DNA from: Diogma glabrata
Taxonomy: Eukaryota; Arthropoda; Insecta; Diptera; Cylindrotomidae
Assembly (NCBI GenBank): GCA_963693315.1
Contig: OY856188.1
Span: 218,993,789-219,057,788 of the forward strand
Direction: 5' to 3'
Length of the DNA: 64,000 bases
Shown: in pieces, positions 23,376-38,414 of the stretch
How the letters are laid out: every line of letters begins with the position of its first letter
Numbering within the stretch: the stretch's first letter is position 1
Notes under the pieces: generated by a model
What the model was told of the DNA's origin: nothing
Databases searched by the model: none
The model's input: the letters and a program-made list of their open reading frames with translations, nothing else
Made by a program: the position numbers and the translations under genes

Positions 23376-23709
23376 ACACTTACGGGACAGCTATCGAACA
23401 CATCGTCCTTTCGGCTCTTACCATTAAGTATACTTTTTTTTAGAAACAAACATTTTTGAAATCCCTACAGCCGTTTTCTAGAATTCGTCGGTTGTGACGC
23501 CGGCCGGCAGACAGACATCCGTTTTTTTTGTTTTTTTAGAATCAGTAGGTCCTGAAACCGTTTTTCAACACCGAAGTAAAAAGGCCTGCTTTGCGCACAA
23601 TTTTTGAATCGTGAAAGTGCATTTTACGGTTTGCTCGTACAAAAAATCTTTTTTGCTTTTTGAAAAAGACCTACTAAACGCCCTTAATACATAAACAGCT
23701 ATTAACATG

Positions 23710-26054
23710 AAAGTAAGAACAGTTTATGAGTGACCTTTAAATGGTTTGTAAATTACTTCCTCTTTTTAAAGCATAATTCTTCAAGTCAATCTAGCTAATT
23801 CATTATGCTTCAGGAAAACTTTTAATTTTACCTTCAACCATTTCTGACCCATAGGACCAGTTCAAAAACATTAACAGTCCATAGGTCAAAGTGATCAATG
23901 GTCTTTAAATTAAGATACCAAAAATTGCAAATTTTTCAAAAAAAATGATATAATTTTGCGAAATTTAAATATTTCTGAAATTTTTCATATGTAACTTTTT
24001 GAGGTATTTGCAGTTTAGCAATTTATTTTTATATATTATGATATTTTACATTTTAGCAAACCTTTAACCATTCATGGCTCTATTTCAAGTATTTACTTGC
24101 CAATGAAACCAAACGAAAATTTTTTTGTTCCAAATTTTTTTTTTACGGATTACAATAAAAATTTCTTAAAATCACAATATGGATTCCCATCTACTTTTTT
24201 TTGTTGTTAACATACTTTTTGAAAGGAAATTTTCACATTACCAATTCGTAGATCGTTTTATTTAAATTTTATTATATTATTTTCTAGATAAAACCAGAAA
24301 ATAATGCGTGAAAAGTATATGAAAAACGAAAATGATATAATTTTCGTATTTTTTTTTCATTTACTTAACGTTATTGTTATTTTTTCCATGTTTATGTTTA
24401 ATTTTCTTAATAATATGATTTAACAGTGCATTTTCTTATGTTATGATTACTAAGATAATTGTTAAGTATATTGATTGTTTTATTTATCACTTCATTATTT
24501 TATATCATTGATGAAATGAATCAATATATTTATGTAGAAATGTTTCAATTGATGTTATAATGTTTCACAATCAAGTTAATAACTTAATTTTTATTGTTAT
24601 TTAATATTGATGCGTGTTGTGATGTAGTTTTGTTAAAATTGTTTTACTCAAAACTGCATAAATTATTGTGATTTTTTGTTATTTATGTAATTTAAGATCA
24701 AAGTAATTTATAATAAAATATTTTTCATGTTTAAATGAAAACATTATAGACAAGGAAAGGATATGTATTGTCATAGCTCAATGGAAACATTTAAAAATCG
24801 ATCGAATAATAAAAAAAATTATTATGAACTGTTTTTAAAAAATTGAATAAATATATTAACCTTATTGTAATTAGACTAAAAGTTAGAAAAAACAAATTAT
24901 ATTCAGTTTTAATGTTTGTTTGTTTTATCAATAACATTTACATAAATTATTATTGCCATGACCATGTCGCATAATCTTAAAATAATAAAATTATCATCTT
25001 TTGTTAGTCACCTTGAATTTCACTTTGACATTTAAAAAATTCAAAGAATGTGACATTTATGTAATAAAATAGTTTGTGGCTTTTGAACAATATCGTTTTC
25101 TGTTCAATTGTTTTACATTTTCGAAAACAAACAATTGTTTTCTTAGTTACATACTTTATTGTTAATTTTAGGATTTATTTGAGTTGAATTTTAATTAAAT
25201 ATTACGGTTTTGATTGATTTTTGTTTTTATGAATTCTAGATAAACTTACAATAAATTTCGGACAGTAATAAGATTAAAACAAAACGATTTAAAAATTATA
25301 AAATATTGATTTTTGGAAATTTTTTAAAGTAAATTTCTAGAGAATACTACGACAGAATTCATATAAATAATTTTATTTGGTTAACATTTTTAGTTACAGC
25401 TTAGAAAAAGATACAGCTTAAACCACCTTGCACCCAGTTCCACGTATCGAAAAACTAAATTGTCACCTTTTAGCAGCTTCAACATTTACTGCTCCTACTT
25501 TTAACAAGCCCTTTGATTAATTTTGTCTTAACAGTGACTTCCGTTGAAGTTGAGTGAAATGATTTCTTAAAATAAAATTACACTGTTAAAAGATAAATTT
25601 ATATGACGAAAATTTCCAGAATAGAATTTTTAGATCATTTTTAGAAGAAATTTGTATTAGAGAATATTTTTCGAAGAAAACATATAAAATAAATAATCAT
25701 TCAATAATATCATTCAAATCGTCGAATTCTGTAAAACTAAATTACGCAAAATATTTTATTTTGAATTTACAAGGATTAATTTTTTTCGACAATTTAATAT
25801 TCGAAAGTAAGATCATAATTGTTAAACAAGGCATATAAAAGATAAAAAGTTAAAGGAATAAGGAGCTTTCAGCTTAGGATATTTTAAACTTATCTGTCAA
25901 ATCAATTAAAAGATTATTACTTCGGTTTGGAAAAAAACAAAGTATTGAATAATGAATTCTCGAGCCTTTCGTTCACCGACACTCGTAAGATGAACAATTA
26001 TTCAATTTATTGAGAATAACTGATTATTTAAAAAAAGAAAGGATTTATTACAAC
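23710..26054. other. AT-rich DNA, no gene recognised
   Basis: About 2.3 kb without a supported feature. A slightly GC-richer patch at 25390-25560 was read in all frames; stops interrupt every frame within a few codons. Confidence 0.5.
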
Positions 26055-26383
26055 AAATGATTATTTATGATATGATATTTGGCTTGTGAATTATTTAAAT
26101 TAAAAAAGTTTTTTGGTTAATGCCAATTTGTTAACACAGTGGAACAACCAAAATCCGAATGGGATGAAACCAAATGCAAATGAAAGTTGACATTATCCAT
26201 TTTGTCGAGAAATCCATTTTTGATATTTATTTTTATCTAAAACTCACGCTAGATGACGCTGTCATACAAATTGTGCTATTTCTTGTAGATTTTTATAAAA
26301 AAAACGGTGTAATAATTATTTTTTTGAGGCTCAAAAATCAATTTTTGATGTTGGCTTCATTGTAATAGTAGACTACATACCGA

Positions 26384-26490
26384 GGTGGAAATATGTCATT
26401 TCTGTCGAGAGAAAATACAATTAATTAACCGAGGCGCGTAGCGCCAGGTTAACTTAATCTCGAGACAGAAATGACATTTCCACCGAGGTT
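26384..26490. repeat. GC-rich hairpin
   Basis: GGTGGAAATATGTCATTTCTGTC on one side pairs with GACAGAAATGACATTTCCACC on the other (with a 2-base offset). A second palindrome GGCGCGTAGCGCC sits at the loop. It is a compact cruciform-prone unit within otherwise AT-rich DNA. Confidence 0.65.
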
Positions 26491-26497
26491 TGTATAA

Positions 26498-26749
26498 TAT
26501 TTTATTCACAACAACTAAGTAATCTATGTAAAAGAAACAAATTTTCGTAAACAAAATTCTTACTCAGGTCGGGAATTGTTACTTCCCAACCGGTTGGGAA
26601 GTAAAAGTTAGCAATCACAATCAAAATTCCTACTCAGTTCGGGAAGTGTTACTTCCCAACCGGTTGGGAGTTAAAATTTAGCAATCAAGTACTTACAACT
26701 TTTAAAAAGTTGGAAAACGACAGATTACTTAGTTGTTGTGAATAAAATA
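26498..26749. mobile_element. 252-bp MITE with 28-bp inverted ends
   Basis: The ends are TATTTTATTCACAACAACTA... at 26498 and the exact complement ending at 26749. The interior is a direct pair of about 66-bp units (26560-26690), each holding the palindrome CTTCCCAACCGGTTGGGA(A)G. Nested in the TIR element 26135-27956. Confidence 0.7.
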
Positions 26750-26884
26750 TATTTCTAATGATATTACGAAGTACATTTGATTATTTTCAGTACAGCATCA
26801 TAAAGCGTTCTTTTTATTCTTCTTACTTGTATTATTTATATGAATATAATTTTTCTGGTTTATATAATTTATATAAATATTATA

Positions 26885-26905
26885 TAAAATAATTTATATA
26901 TATAT

Positions 26906-27004
<99 letters not shown>

Positions 27005-27690
27005 TTTGTTTATTTATTTATTTATTTACTTTTTTATTAATTTATATATTTATTTATTTATATATTTCTTTATTTATTTATTTATTAATTAACTAATTAA
27101 TTAATTAATTTGTTTTTTTATTAATTTATATATTTATTTATTTATATATTTATTAATTAATTAATCAATTAATTTATTTATTAATTGATCAATTAATTAA
27201 TTAATTTATTTATTTATTCAAATAAGTTTATAAATGAATAAATAAATAAATATTTAAATAAATAAATAAATTAATAAATAAATATATAAATAATGAAATT
27301 TATAAATCCATAAGTAAATTAATTCATTAATTATTTAATTAATAAATAAATTAATAAATAAATAAAGGAATATATAAATAAATATATATGTAAATAAATA
27401 AATAAATAAATATTTATTTATTAATATATTTCTTTATTTCTTTATTTATATATTTATTTATTTGTTTATTAATTAATTAATTAATTGATTAATTAATTAA
27501 TCTATTTATTTATTTAAATAAATAAATAAAAAAATAAATATATAAATAAATACACAAATAAATAAATCAATAAATTTAATAAATAAATAAATAAATATTT
27601 ATTTATTTATATATTTATTTATTTTTTTATTAATTAATTCATTAATTTATTTATTTATTTATTTAAAAATATATTATTTAAAAATATATT
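26885..27690. repeat. (TTTA)n / (TAAA)n microsatellite tract
   Basis: About 0.8 kb of near-pure TTTA repeats (cleanest at 26904-27025) switches to the complementary TAAA phase near 27235 and back near 27410, so the tract can itself fold into hairpins. No coding content. Confidence 0.95.
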
Positions 27691-28246
27691 AATAATGGAT
27701 TCCTCGACCTTAAAAACATTAAGATATCACAACTTTCCAGGATAATAAAAATAAATAAGCATTATCTTATCAAACTTTTAATGATTTTTCCTTGTTAGAC
27801 ATCGTTCCAAAATCACCAACTTCAGATGCGTGTAAAAAAAATCTCGCACTGAACTAAACAAAACCCTTGAGGGTTTTGTTATGGATAATGTCAACTTTCA
27901 TTTGCATTTGGTTTCATGCCATTCGGATTCGGAAAGTTCGATTTTGTATCACAGTGTAATTATATTTTATTTCGTTGTTTTCCGACATTTGTTTCGGTTT
28001 TATATTAAAACCATTTTAAAGGATATTGTTATTTAAACAAAAATTCTTATACGAAAATTGACATAAATATCAAAAAACAATAATGTTTTGGAAAACTGAC
28101 AATACTAAAAAAAAAACTCTAGCTATAATGAAAATTAATAAAAGAAAAACAAGCAATTATACAATGTAAAAAATTGAAAAAATTGCAAAAGACTAAAAAA
28201 TATGGTACTAACAATTAAAAGTTTTTCTTTTCAAAAATAAAAATCT

Positions 28247-28620
28247 CAAAATAGTACATTAGGATGCTAGGACGTAAAGCTAAAGTTTTTGGACGGATGT
28301 GAAGTTTGCAAATCGAAGCGCTAGCCGAGATTTGCACCCACATTAAGTCCAAAATAGCTTACGTCCGTGTATCATATACTATTTTTTATTCGCCGCAAGC
28401 AAAATATTTTAAAAAAATTTGTTTATTCTAATTTAAAATTATAAATTTGCATAAATTTTAAAATAGAAATATGTGGAACAAGTAACCTTTGACAAAATAT
28501 TTGTTATCTTTTCCAAATTATTGTATAACCATGACAACAAATGATAACAACTATTTTAATTGAATAGTAAAATTTTGAATTTAAGGGTTGCTTTGATCAT
28601 TGATTAAATTTATTAAGATA
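28247..28620 (-). repeat. Single inverted copy of the 16.4-19.3 kb array unit
   Basis: Starts AGTACATTAGGATGCTAGGA, then the core hairpin around 28315, CATATACTATTTTTTATTCG, the GCAAGCAAAATATTTT block and GACAACAAATGATAACAACT, all in the opposite order to the unit at 18.85-19.33 kb. Confidence 0.75.
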
Positions 28621-29598
28621 ATATTACTAAAGTTTTCGCCGCTACGATCGAGCTATGGCTCTGCTAGTCAATTAGTGTAGAGACAACATAACACTTGCGA
28701 TTGAAAGAGTGGTTTTTCTTTTCTGGCAACAAGAAATTATAAAAATTTAATTTTTGTTGCTTTTTTCTGTATAAAAAATTATAAAAAATTTCATTACTGT
28801 TAGTTTTTTATTACTTTTTCTAGTTTCTTTTAAAATTCTTTCATATTCAAAAAAATATTTATTTTATTTTTGCTTAAATACATAAATCGCATTTCTTTAC
28901 ATCGAGTTCATTGACATACATTTTTTTATGCATAATATTTTAGAAAAAATAAAGGATTTGCCAATTGTTAACTAAAATTTTCATTTTCATTTCAAACATT
29001 TTTTAATTCAAGAGCCTTAGCCTATGCTGGGCAGTTTTTTTTAAAAAAGTTTTAAGAATGACTTTTTTTATATTATGAACTAGTAATATTATATTATATG
29101 TATATATTCCTTTAACGATCTCCTTTAATTCATAAAACCCAAAGCAATAACTGTGGTTTAGAAACTAAGTTGTTTGCGTGGAATTTGTTTTATTAATTAC
29201 TATTTTCGTCAAGACGATCATGAGGAATAATCAGGCTTCGCCAAACAATATGGTGGTAATGGTGCAACTAGGTCTAGGTTAGCTCGAAAATATAACCATT
29301 TAAAAAATAACCAATGTAACCATTTTTTCATAAAAACAAATACTTTTTCAATTTGACCCACAAAAACAGCATCATTGGATTTAGTGTCTTCGAATTAGCT
29401 TTTACCATCAGGTCCTAACACAATAGAGTAAAATAGAACCTGATTTAAGCAATATGATAATTTATTAAATGTACTATTATATATGTTAATAAATTTATAT
29501 AGGAAATACTATTAATTGACGTTTTTTAATTTTTATTAACATCAATTAGTTTTATATGGGTATTTTCATTAAATAAACGGTGTTTTGTTCGGTTGCGT
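28621..29598. other. AT-rich DNA, no gene recognised
   Basis: No supported gene or repeat. A somewhat GC-richer patch at 29205-29290 has no readable product. Confidence 0.45.
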
Positions 29599-29599
29599 A

Positions 29600-29760
29600 G
29601 CAAGAACACAATATATTTCAAGGTCCAGGTCTAAAAAATAACATGCTGTTTAAAGTAGAAGCGAAGGTAAACTCAAGTAGTTTCCCGAACTTGACAGCAA
29701 TAATCCACACAGATGCAAAAGCAGGACTTACATTAGTAATGAACAACTTAGTATTTGTTA
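29600..29760 (+). other. Exon-like open segment, unrecognised
   Basis: Between an acceptor-like ...GCGTAG (ends about 29599-29600) and a donor-like GTAAGG (from 29760) one frame is open and varied in composition: QEHNIFQGPGLKNN then MLFKVEAKVNSSSFPNL and TAIIHTDAKAGLTLVMNN. Codon and amino-acid use look more protein-like than in surrounding chance frames. I do not recognise the family. It could be an exon of a host gene or a captured fragment. Confidence 0.3.
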
Positions 29761-29933
29761 AGTAAGGAAATTATTTTTGCATCTAGTGAATAGTTTAGGT
29801 CTCCTATATAGATCTTGTTTTACCCTTTATAATCGATCTACTGTAAATAATTTCAAATTGTAAGGTCAATAAAATCATGCGATAAATTATATTTAACAAC
29901 AATGATATGTTTGCTACCAAAATGTATTATTAG

Positions 29934-30173
29934 ATGTTCGACTTCAATGTTAATGTGAGAGGAGCACGATCTCTATATTTGCAAATAACAGACAAATCCT
30001 TTTTCTATTTATTGCTCGGCATGAGTATAGCTAAATTATATTCTATGCCACATGACTTCGTGACACATGTTGCAATTTCTAATATACAACACTTTCTATT
30101 AAAAAAATATAAGCATAAACCGAAATATAGGGCCTGTATAATATATAAGATTTGCTGGAAGTGGAATTCATGA
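29934..30173 (+). other. 79-codon open frame, unrecognised
   Basis: Reads MFDFNVNVRGARSLYLQITD then KSFFYLLLGMSIAKLYSMP and an H/K-rich end. A stretch of hydrophobic residues follows the start. It is less AT-biased than neighbouring chance frames. An intron-like AG precedes the ATG. No family could be assigned. It may belong with the exon-like segment 0.2 kb upstream. Confidence 0.25.
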
Positions 30174-30616
30174 AACAGATAAAGACACTAGTCTACTACC
30201 ACTGCAGTAATTAAACCGAAGGAAAAATTTGAGTTTGGTTTATTATAAATGGTCGCGTGAAACAACATAAACTATTGCCCAATTAATATGAGGAAAAGAT
30301 ACACTTAGAATACACATAGAAATTGAATGAAGTATCCGTAAGGTTCACAACTGAGTATCAAGGCTTTAGAAAAGCCTAACAAAAGGAAAAAGATAATAAA
30401 AAATATGAAGAAGTTCATCGCAAACATTAATCAACATATGGTCAATTGAAAGTTTACGCCACGCTTTGCAAATGATCGACATACGATAAAAGATGTCTAT
30501 CAAAAATCCACATCCATCAGAAATAAAAAGAAAGAACTTATCGTCGGTTTAGAGTGTAAACCTGCTAACAACCAAAATAGTATATTATCAGGAGGGACAA
30601 AAATCAATTTTTAAAA

Positions 30617-32277
30617 AAATTTAATAAATTTTGGTTGTACGGTCCATTCTTTTGTGGATCTTAATTTGAAGAATACATCACCATTTGGAGTGTATCGAAT
30701 AGCTCTTAAGTCAGTAACTTTAGGTTCACCTTTACCACGCCCAGGACGAATACTCTTGAAAAATGCTAATTTATCAAAGTTTTTGACGTTTTTATCGTTT
30801 AAGTATATTACATCGTAAGGTCTGGGATGTTTTCGGGCTGATTGGCAAATGGAGATGTACTCTGCAGGCACATTGATAGTTTTGTTTTTAAGAGCACGTT
30901 CAATAGAGGAATAGATACTGTTGGCTTCCATCTGGGTATGTCCAACTTCTAGAAATTTTTGTTCTATTATCATGTTCATTATTGTTCATTATGTAAAATC
31001 TTTTTTTGCAATTAAGCTAACCCAAACACTTGCGAACTCATCAGAATTCAAGCCTTCTTCGGTTTCATTCCATAAATAACAGTAGCCATATTTGTTATTC
31101 AAATTATAAAAGGCAAGATTGTGTATTTAGAGCTTTGTTCTATAGTATAAACTACTAATATTTGATTTTGGTGCCATCAGAACTGCCTGCAAGTCAACAG
31201 TAAAAACAAGACTTTCTTCACGTATGTCTTTTTCGTTCTCAGTTCTGGCTTCTTCTTTCTTCTTTAGATGTTCTGTATAATTTTTTTGAGATATATTCCC
31301 ACCTTTATAGAGTGCACATATTTCACACTGGTCTTTTTTAGGGTGGAACAATCCTAGGTTTTGATTATCAAATTCTTCATAAAATTTGTAGATGGATAAA
31401 TGATTTAAATTGCGTGTTTTAAACCAATCATTCATATAAAAATCATAAACGGATCGTTTAGATCGCCACTCTGGCAACAAGTACTTCTTTTTGTACTAGC
31501 AGAAAATAGTGCGACTTCATCGCTGGCAGTGATTCTAAAAATCTTTTCAGCTCCATGCGTTCTAATTCGAAAGGCCTAGAAGTAGAATTTTTTGGTTGAA
31601 TGGACTCAAAATCCTTTTCATTCCTTTTAAAAGTAGTTCCTCTTTTATTTTTCCAATTCAAAACAGTCCATCTTCCAATTCTAAGCGTCTTCCAATTCAA
31701 AAGCATTGTTCTGCAGACTTTGACTGTCTCATCATTCTTTTTTAAATAGTAAAATAAAGATTGTCCTCTTTTCGATAGTTTATCAGTTTTTCTTGCCCTT
31801 CGTCTCATAACAGGCAAAGATGTTACAAGATTATCAACGAACATTTGTTTTTCTAGCCAGCTAATACTCCAAAATTCTTTAAAAATATTCTGCCTATCTG
31901 TCTCTGTGAGCATTGAACATTTCAAAGATCTTTTCTCAGTTTTTTCACACAAGCACCTATTCTTCAGTACTCTAGGCTGCCTTGGAATTTCATAGTTCCA
32001 TTTTTCTTTCATAATACTTTTTTCCATTCTCTCTCAACTTTCTGTTTCTTTCAGCATACCAGTTTGATTTTTGAAACTGAACCCTTTTCTTTCTTTTATT
32101 GCTTTTATTTGGATAGTTTTCGTAATCAGACTCAGAGTCAGAATTAATTTTATATGGTACGAGGCCTTGCATACTTTCGTCTGATATCAGATCGTCTATT
32201 TGGTTGGTTGAATTTAAGAAAATAAGATTATCGGCAGTTACCATACGATAGTTTTGATCTTCTTTACTTGCACACAA
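30617..32277 (-). pseudogene. Decayed ORF of an insect-wide repeated (transposase-like) gene family
   Basis: Four minus-strand frames read as one protein. The N-terminal part (32277-31990) ends in a basic stretch (KSNKRKKR, WYAERNRKLRENGKKYYERK). A CLCEK...KRSLKC cysteine segment comes next (32027-31458). Then FHPKKDQCEICALYKGG and FTVDLQAVLMAP follow (31480-31127), with YYRTKL, YGYCYLWNE and DEFASVW continuing past a stop. The last part (30979-30611) begins LEVGHTQMEANS. From memory this order, with PKKDQC-x2-C, DLQ-x-VL-x-x-P and GHT-x-ME, is that of a family present in many copies in insect genomes and believed to be transposon-borne. Residues expected between DEFASVW and LEVGHT are missing, so the centre of the presumed catalytic region is deleted. 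No terminal repeats were found. Confidence 0.6.
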
Positions 32278-32787
32278 GTCCTGGCTTCAAAGCCAGAAAG
32301 CTAAAGAATCGAGATAATGATTAAAACAAAAATGCCTCATCGAAAACTACTAATTTATTATAAAATGTATAATACCTGCTAAGAACAATAAATTTTAGAA
32401 TTATTATAAGAAAAAACTTTCAACTCTCATCTGATGTGTATCTTAAATTTTACTAGCAACATTACTTATTTATCGACACAAAACAATAGTAAGTTAACTA
32501 TACAAACACATACCTTTATTTTTTTTTAGTCTAAACCTTCATTTAGACTATTACCACAGAAAAAAGATATTATTTCGTTATAATTTCGAACGTTTTGTAC
32601 AAAATGACGGTTAACATGGATTTAGCAGTTTTGTTGTTTTGAACGTTTTGAAGTCATGGATTTGACAGTTTTACTCATCATGCGTTTTTGACGGTTGAAA
32701 AATAAAACTGACAGTGAAATTTATTCTCGATTGTGTATCTTTTTTTGCACTATTTGAATAGCATAAAAAACGTTATAACGATAAAAA
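32278..32787. other. AT-rich DNA, no gene recognised
   Basis: Contains GTTTTGAACGTTTTGAAGTC and a related string GTTTGACAG twice (about 32625-32700), a weak direct repeat. Nothing else is supported. Confidence 0.4.
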
Positions 32788-33107
32788 GTCCAAGCGGCAC
32801 GTATATCCGCTAGAAATAGGTAGATTTCGAGATCAGACAGTTTTGTGTGCCAGTAGAATCTGATGTATCAGATTACTTTAAACAACACAAACTAATTTCA
32901 AACAGATATCGAACAAATTTTAAAAAGAAAATTAGCTACATATAAGCAAAACTATATCCATCCAATTTTGCAACAAACAAATATCAAATCTACCACAGAA
33001 CATGTGTGTGACAATTTATGACTCAAACCTACACTATATCATATGTCGTACAATTAGTGAAAAATATCAAAATAGTTTATTTCTAAGAAAAAAAATTAAT
33101 TTCTTCT

Positions 33108-33905
33108 ATTTTTTCTAGTATAAAGCCTCTAGTTATTTAACCATGCGTCAGATTTTTATGATTTACGAATTTGTCTAAGATATTAAAAAAACACACATGT
33201 TTACGGAAGGTTTTTTGATCTGGCTCTACAAATGCGACCGTGAGAGTGCCGGTTGATTCAAACGCATTTTGTGTTTTACAAGCTTTTTTGTTGGAGCCGC
33301 TCACTCCGAAACCTTCAATTGCAGAGGTCTTTTTTTTAAAGAAACTGATTAAAAAGGTTTCAAAGATTCTAAATTTATGAAGTTTTTAAAAATATTAGAA
33401 TCCAAACGGCCGTAACGGATCTAAAAAACAGAGTTTTTTTCTAATATAAAGCCTCTAGTTTCTTAACCATGTGTCGGATTTGGCTCATTTACGAACTTGT
33501 CCAAGATATTAATAAAACGCACATTTTTAGAAAAAGTTTTTTGATCTGGCCTTACAAATGCGACCGCGAGAGTGCCGGTTGTTTAAAAACAAAATGCAAA
33601 CTTTTTTGTTGGAGCCGCTCACTCAGGAACCTCTAACTGTAGAGGTCTATTTTTAAAACAAATTGATCAAAAAGATTCCAAAAATTCTAAATTGGTTAAC
33701 ATTTTTAAAATATTAATATCCAAACGGCCGTTATAACGGTTTTAAAAAATCAATTTTTTTAAAAAAAAGGCTCTAGTTCCTTAACCACGTGTCGGATTTT
33801 GCTGATTCACGAACTCGTCCGAGATATTAATAGAACACATGTACAGAAAATTTTTTTGATCTACCTCAACAAATGCGACCGTGAGAGTGCCGGTCGTTTT
33901 CGTAA
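33108..33905 (+). repeat. Tandem repeat, about 327-bp unit, 2.5 copies
   Basis: Units start near 33108, 33437 and 33758. Each holds CTCTAGTT-x-x-TTAACCA, TCCGAGATATTAA-type text and AAATGCGACCGTGAGAGTGC (33232, 33559, 33871), and between units TCCAAACGGCCGT. A single inverted unit lies in element B at 36430-36620. Confidence 0.85.
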
Positions 33906-33916
33906 TATCTCATATT

Positions 33917-35452
<1,536 letters not shown>

Positions 35453-36163
35453 TGTAACAATTGTTTAAAATTGTTAAAACAGAATGATATGTTTCTTTAC
35501 ACAAAAAAATTGTAAATAACTTTACAGAAAAAAATTCTTGGTCCAGTGTACAAAAGCTAAAGAACAAGTATTTTTCTTTAAATATATGTTTTATATTTTC
35601 ATATGTAAAGTTGATTAATCTGCAGAATTTGCAAATAATTTAACGGCAATTTTTTTTTTTGATTATGTACGACATTATGTACATCGAAATCAAAAACAAG
35701 GTATATAAGGTTGGTTGATTGGTATATTGTGGTCAGTCGTTTCGGTAATTTATTGGAAATTGGAAATAAGAATTTTGATGCTAGTGGATTAATTCGGGTG
35801 CCAATTAGTTAAAATGTTTTTGAATTTTGTTTAAATTCGTTTGTTTTAATAAAGTTCATTTTGAAAAAGTTCAATAAAGTTTAGTAATTATTTTTAAATT
35901 TGTGGTTTGTTATAGTTTTGCTGGTTCAAATAGAGTTGTCATTTACTGATTTTTTTTTCTCATTTGAGTTTTTTTGATAGTCTGATTATAAATGTTAAAT
36001 AATAAAAAAAAAAGGAGAAAGAAAAAAAATTATATATGTATATAGTGACAGTTAATTAAATTACAAAAAAAGTAAACAAAGAAAAGAAAATTACTTGTGT
36101 TGTATTGTATGCCATTATGTTTAAATAGTTTTTAACTTAATATCGATAGCGAAATCAGTTTTT

Positions 36164-37492
<1,329 letters not shown>

Positions 37493-37850
37493 TTGATGTA
37501 ATATCGTCTTCACCATTTAATTATATACAACGAAAAATTTATTCAACTGATCACCAAACAAAAAAATTATCTTACTTTTTTTGTTGTAATATCATCATCT
37601 TCATTTCATTATATGCAACAAAAAAATTTTTATTCAACCGATCACCAAACAAAAATTAACTTATTTTTTTTGTTGTAATATCATCATCATCATTTCATTA
37701 TATGCAACAAAGAATTTTTATTCAACCGATCACCAAACAAAAATTAACTTATTTTTTTTGTTGTAATATCATCATTATCATTTCATTATATGTAACAAAA
37801 AAAAAAATTTTTTTTGTTCAACTAATCACCAAAAACAATATCATCATATT
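37493..37850 (+). repeat. LTR-internal tandem repeat, about 83-bp unit, four copies
   Basis: Units carry TTTTGTTGTAATATCATCAT, a CATTTCATTATATGCAACAA block and CCGATCACCAAACAAAAATT. The same array is in the 3' LTR at 45418-45770. The frames over it (62 codons at 37702 and 45629) are repeat translations. Confidence 0.85.
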
Positions 37851-38396
37851 TCATCATATCAATATCACCATCGTTATCAATTACAAATAACACCACTAAA
37901 TCAACATTCAATATTCGGCCCATTAAAGAAAAAAAAATAAGAGAAAAAAAAATTATATGTGTTTGTGCTTGTCTCATATTAGAATAGAAAAACGGAAATT
38001 GTATGGTGATGGGATCTAGCTAAGTAAGTGATTTTTTTTAATTTTTTTTATAATTTTGTTTATCAAATTTCAAACTAATTGAATGTAAATACGAATAATT
38101 AAAAATGAATAATTAAATGTATAAATATGAATAGTTAAATCTTTTTGTTGAGAGAGGGAGAGAGGTTGTAGTTCGGCACAGTGACCATGTGAAACCAAAA
38201 ATTTTTTTGTTTAAATTTTTTTTATTTTTCCGCTCTATCAAGATCTTTCCGTTGTACTGGAAATACCCACACCAGCACTGAAGCAGCCGAAAAATGAGCG
38301 GTCCAGTACAAATAACGGAAGAATAAATTTCTGTCAACGTCACATTACTGACCCTGGTGAACTGTAAAATTAACCCTGGTCAACTGTACGTTACAG

Positions 38397-38414
38397 TGGC
38401 GCCCAAAACAAATA
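38397..38414 (+). other. Primer-binding site, tRNA-Lys type
   Basis: One base after the 5' LTR end the sequence reads TGGCGCCCAAAAC. The first eight bases equal the classic tRNA-Lys primer-binding site start; agreement then weakens. It would prime minus-strand DNA synthesis. Confidence 0.7.

Larger units (their letters stand above)
21470..23600. repeat. Interspersed repeat family R2, copy 1
   Basis: This block recurs in reverse orientation at 52085-53585. Shared landmarks in order are: GAAATCTCA...CTCTGAGA and AACCAAAACC-type text near 21500; an AATTCCAAAAATATTGCAAA minisatellite; the TTTTGACACACTT repeats; and a GC-rich end with GTCGGTTGTGACG and AGTAGGTCC near 23480-23555. Copy 1 is longer because of the TA-flanked MITE at 21721-22423. 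No coding capacity is evident. Confidence 0.8.
26135..27956. mobile_element. TIR element with CAC(A/T)GTG ends and TAA target duplication
   Basis: The left end CACAGTGGAACAACC (26135) and right end ...GTATCACAGTG (27956) are inverted. Beyond a short gap the TIRs continue as TGAAACCAAATGCAAATGAA on the left and its complement on the right (about 26165-26200 and 27887-27926). TAA flanks both sides (26132-26134, 27957-27959). The uninterrupted counterpart at 63.1 kb supports insertion. The 3-bp duplication and CAC start suggest the CACTA/EnSpm superfamily, though the fifth base differs. The interior is hairpins and a tetranucleotide microsatellite; there is no transposase. Confidence 0.7.
26055..28110. 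mobile_element. Penelope-type terminal sequence, split by a TIR element
   Basis: 26055-26134 and 27957-28110 together align with the palindrome arm at 63126-63291. Shared text is AAAAAAGTTTTTTGGTTAA, GCCAATTT, TTGTTTCGGTTT and AAAACCAT. The interruption falls at a TAA site. The half on the right carries GAAAC-AAAT-GTC on the minus strand, as in the 63.2 kb copy. It is a non-coding end of a Penelope-like element. Confidence 0.6.
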
